In this document: piece after piece, positions 63,674 through 64,000 of the stretch | How positions within the stretch are numbered: the stretch's first letter is position 1 | How the letters are laid out: each line of letters starts with the position of its first letter | NCBI GenBank assembly: GCA_019359515.1 | Contig: JAHHHC010000031.1 | Location: 1-64,000 of the forward strand | Source: Desmonostoc vinosum HA7617-LM4 | GTDB lineage: Bacteria; Cyanobacteriota; Cyanobacteriia; Cyanobacteriales; Nostocaceae | DNA: 64,000 bases | Direction of reading: 5' to 3' | Translations under genes and position numbers: made by a program | The notes under the pieces: model-generated | The model's input: the letters and a program-made list of their open reading frames with translations, nothing else | Database searches by the model: none | Told to the model about the DNA's origin: nothing

Positions 63674-64000
63674 ATGAGTCAGTTTGAGCCATTGCCTTTT
63701 GATGCAGTTGTTTATCGAGCGCTGCTGCGTAAACAGTGGATTGATGAGAACACTAATTGTGTGAAGGCAGATGCTTATTTCCTACGGGCTAGTGAACCTG
63801 GGCTTTCGGTAAATCTGGCAAGTATGTGTTCTCTAGAACAGTGTGCTGGGTTGTTTCGCAAGTGTTATGGAGTTGCCAGTCTTGAGGTTGGGCGTATTCG
63901 GGAAATTGGTTTGGATGTGGAGCAGGATTCGGTGAACCATGCCAATATTGTTGGTTTACCCTATAGGGAAGATAACCTAGCCCTTGCGGAACGCTTGGCG
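63674..64000 (+). CDS. Hypothetical protein, cut by the right window edge
   Basis: The frame from the ATG at 63674 stays open to the edge (109 codons seen), reading MSQFEPLPFDAVVYRALLRK and so on to NIVGLPYREDNLALAERLA. It contains repeated cysteines (SLEQCAGLFRKCYG). No domain is recognisable from this part. It is the second gene of the pair beginning at 63285. Confidence 0.6.
   Translation, partial: MSQFEPLPFDAVVYRALLRKQWIDENTNCVKADAYFLRASEPGLSVNLASMCSLEQCAGLFRKCYGVASLEVGRIREIGLDVEQDSVNHANIVGLPYREDNLALAERLA

Overview
This window looks like a chromosomal segment of a filamentous, probably heterocyst-forming cyanobacterium (Nostocales-like). Four things point there: the HIP1 octamer GCGATCGC recurs throughout (for example at 902, 5402 and 61898); short tandemly repeated heptamers (STRRs) such as TAATTCG and CCCCACT occur between genes and inside the RNase P RNA gene; the gene content is typically cyanobacterial (LabA-type NYN protein, DUF4330, DUF3531, DUF2358, Sll0314/Alr1548-type TPR protein, GuaB3, tocopherol cyclase, Yfr1 next to trxA, CIRCE-controlled solo groEL); and a group I intron interrupts a tRNA gene. 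No phage, CRISPR array or rRNA operon is visible.

Layout. 0-8 kb: edge of a TnpB gene, a small secreted or membrane protein with a SafE-like transporter, an M28 peptidase, moeA, a complete IS605-type element (divergent tnpA/tnpB) and an RDD protein. 8-20 kb: rpmG-rpsR-RNase II/R, a 5'-truncated HAF/PEP-CTERM gene, DUF genes, a lipid-related pair (alpha/beta hydrolase plus acyltransferase), metG, labA and lptC. 20-32 kb: cell-wall genes (dacB, murA), an M48 peptidase, tRNA-Leu(CAG), a SpoU-type methyltransferase, a Rieske protein, a tnpB-only IS element, two almost identical Uma2 genes and an amidase. 32-46 kb: a MITE-like element, a GT4 glycosyltransferase, panE, a NodB-type deacetylase, two tandem metallophosphoesterases, a seven-gene Mrp-type antiporter operon, a J-domain/TPR protein, tocopherol cyclase, and tRNA-Arg(CCU) split by an 832-nt group I intron that carries a LAGLIDADG endonuclease gene. 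46-64 kb: YdcF-like protein, GuaB3-Yfr1-trxA, a LOG protein, Nudix, an ECF-type ATPase, rsmG, a MraY/WecA-type transferase, groEL with CIRCE, corA, rnpB with STRR inserts, a divergent pair of small putative DNA-binding proteins, a dead XRE antitoxin gene, rnc, and two unknown genes at the right edge.

How it fits together. Most of the window is housekeeping: cell envelope (murA, dacB, lptC, amidase, MraY/WecA-like transferase, NodB-like deacetylase), translation and RNA processing (rpmG, rpsR, RNase II/R, metG, rsmG, SpoU methyltransferase, rnc, rnpB), ion homeostasis (Mrp operon, corA) and redox or stress functions (trxA, groEL). Small repeats overlie this layer heavily. They sit in most intergenic gaps, supply a stop codon in one gene, expand rnpB, and appear to have inserted in frame in a tnpB and in rsmG. 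The most interesting single locus is the intron-split tRNA-Arg(CCU) at 45247-46152. The most interesting general phenomenon is the spread of palindromic repeats into coding and structural-RNA sequence.
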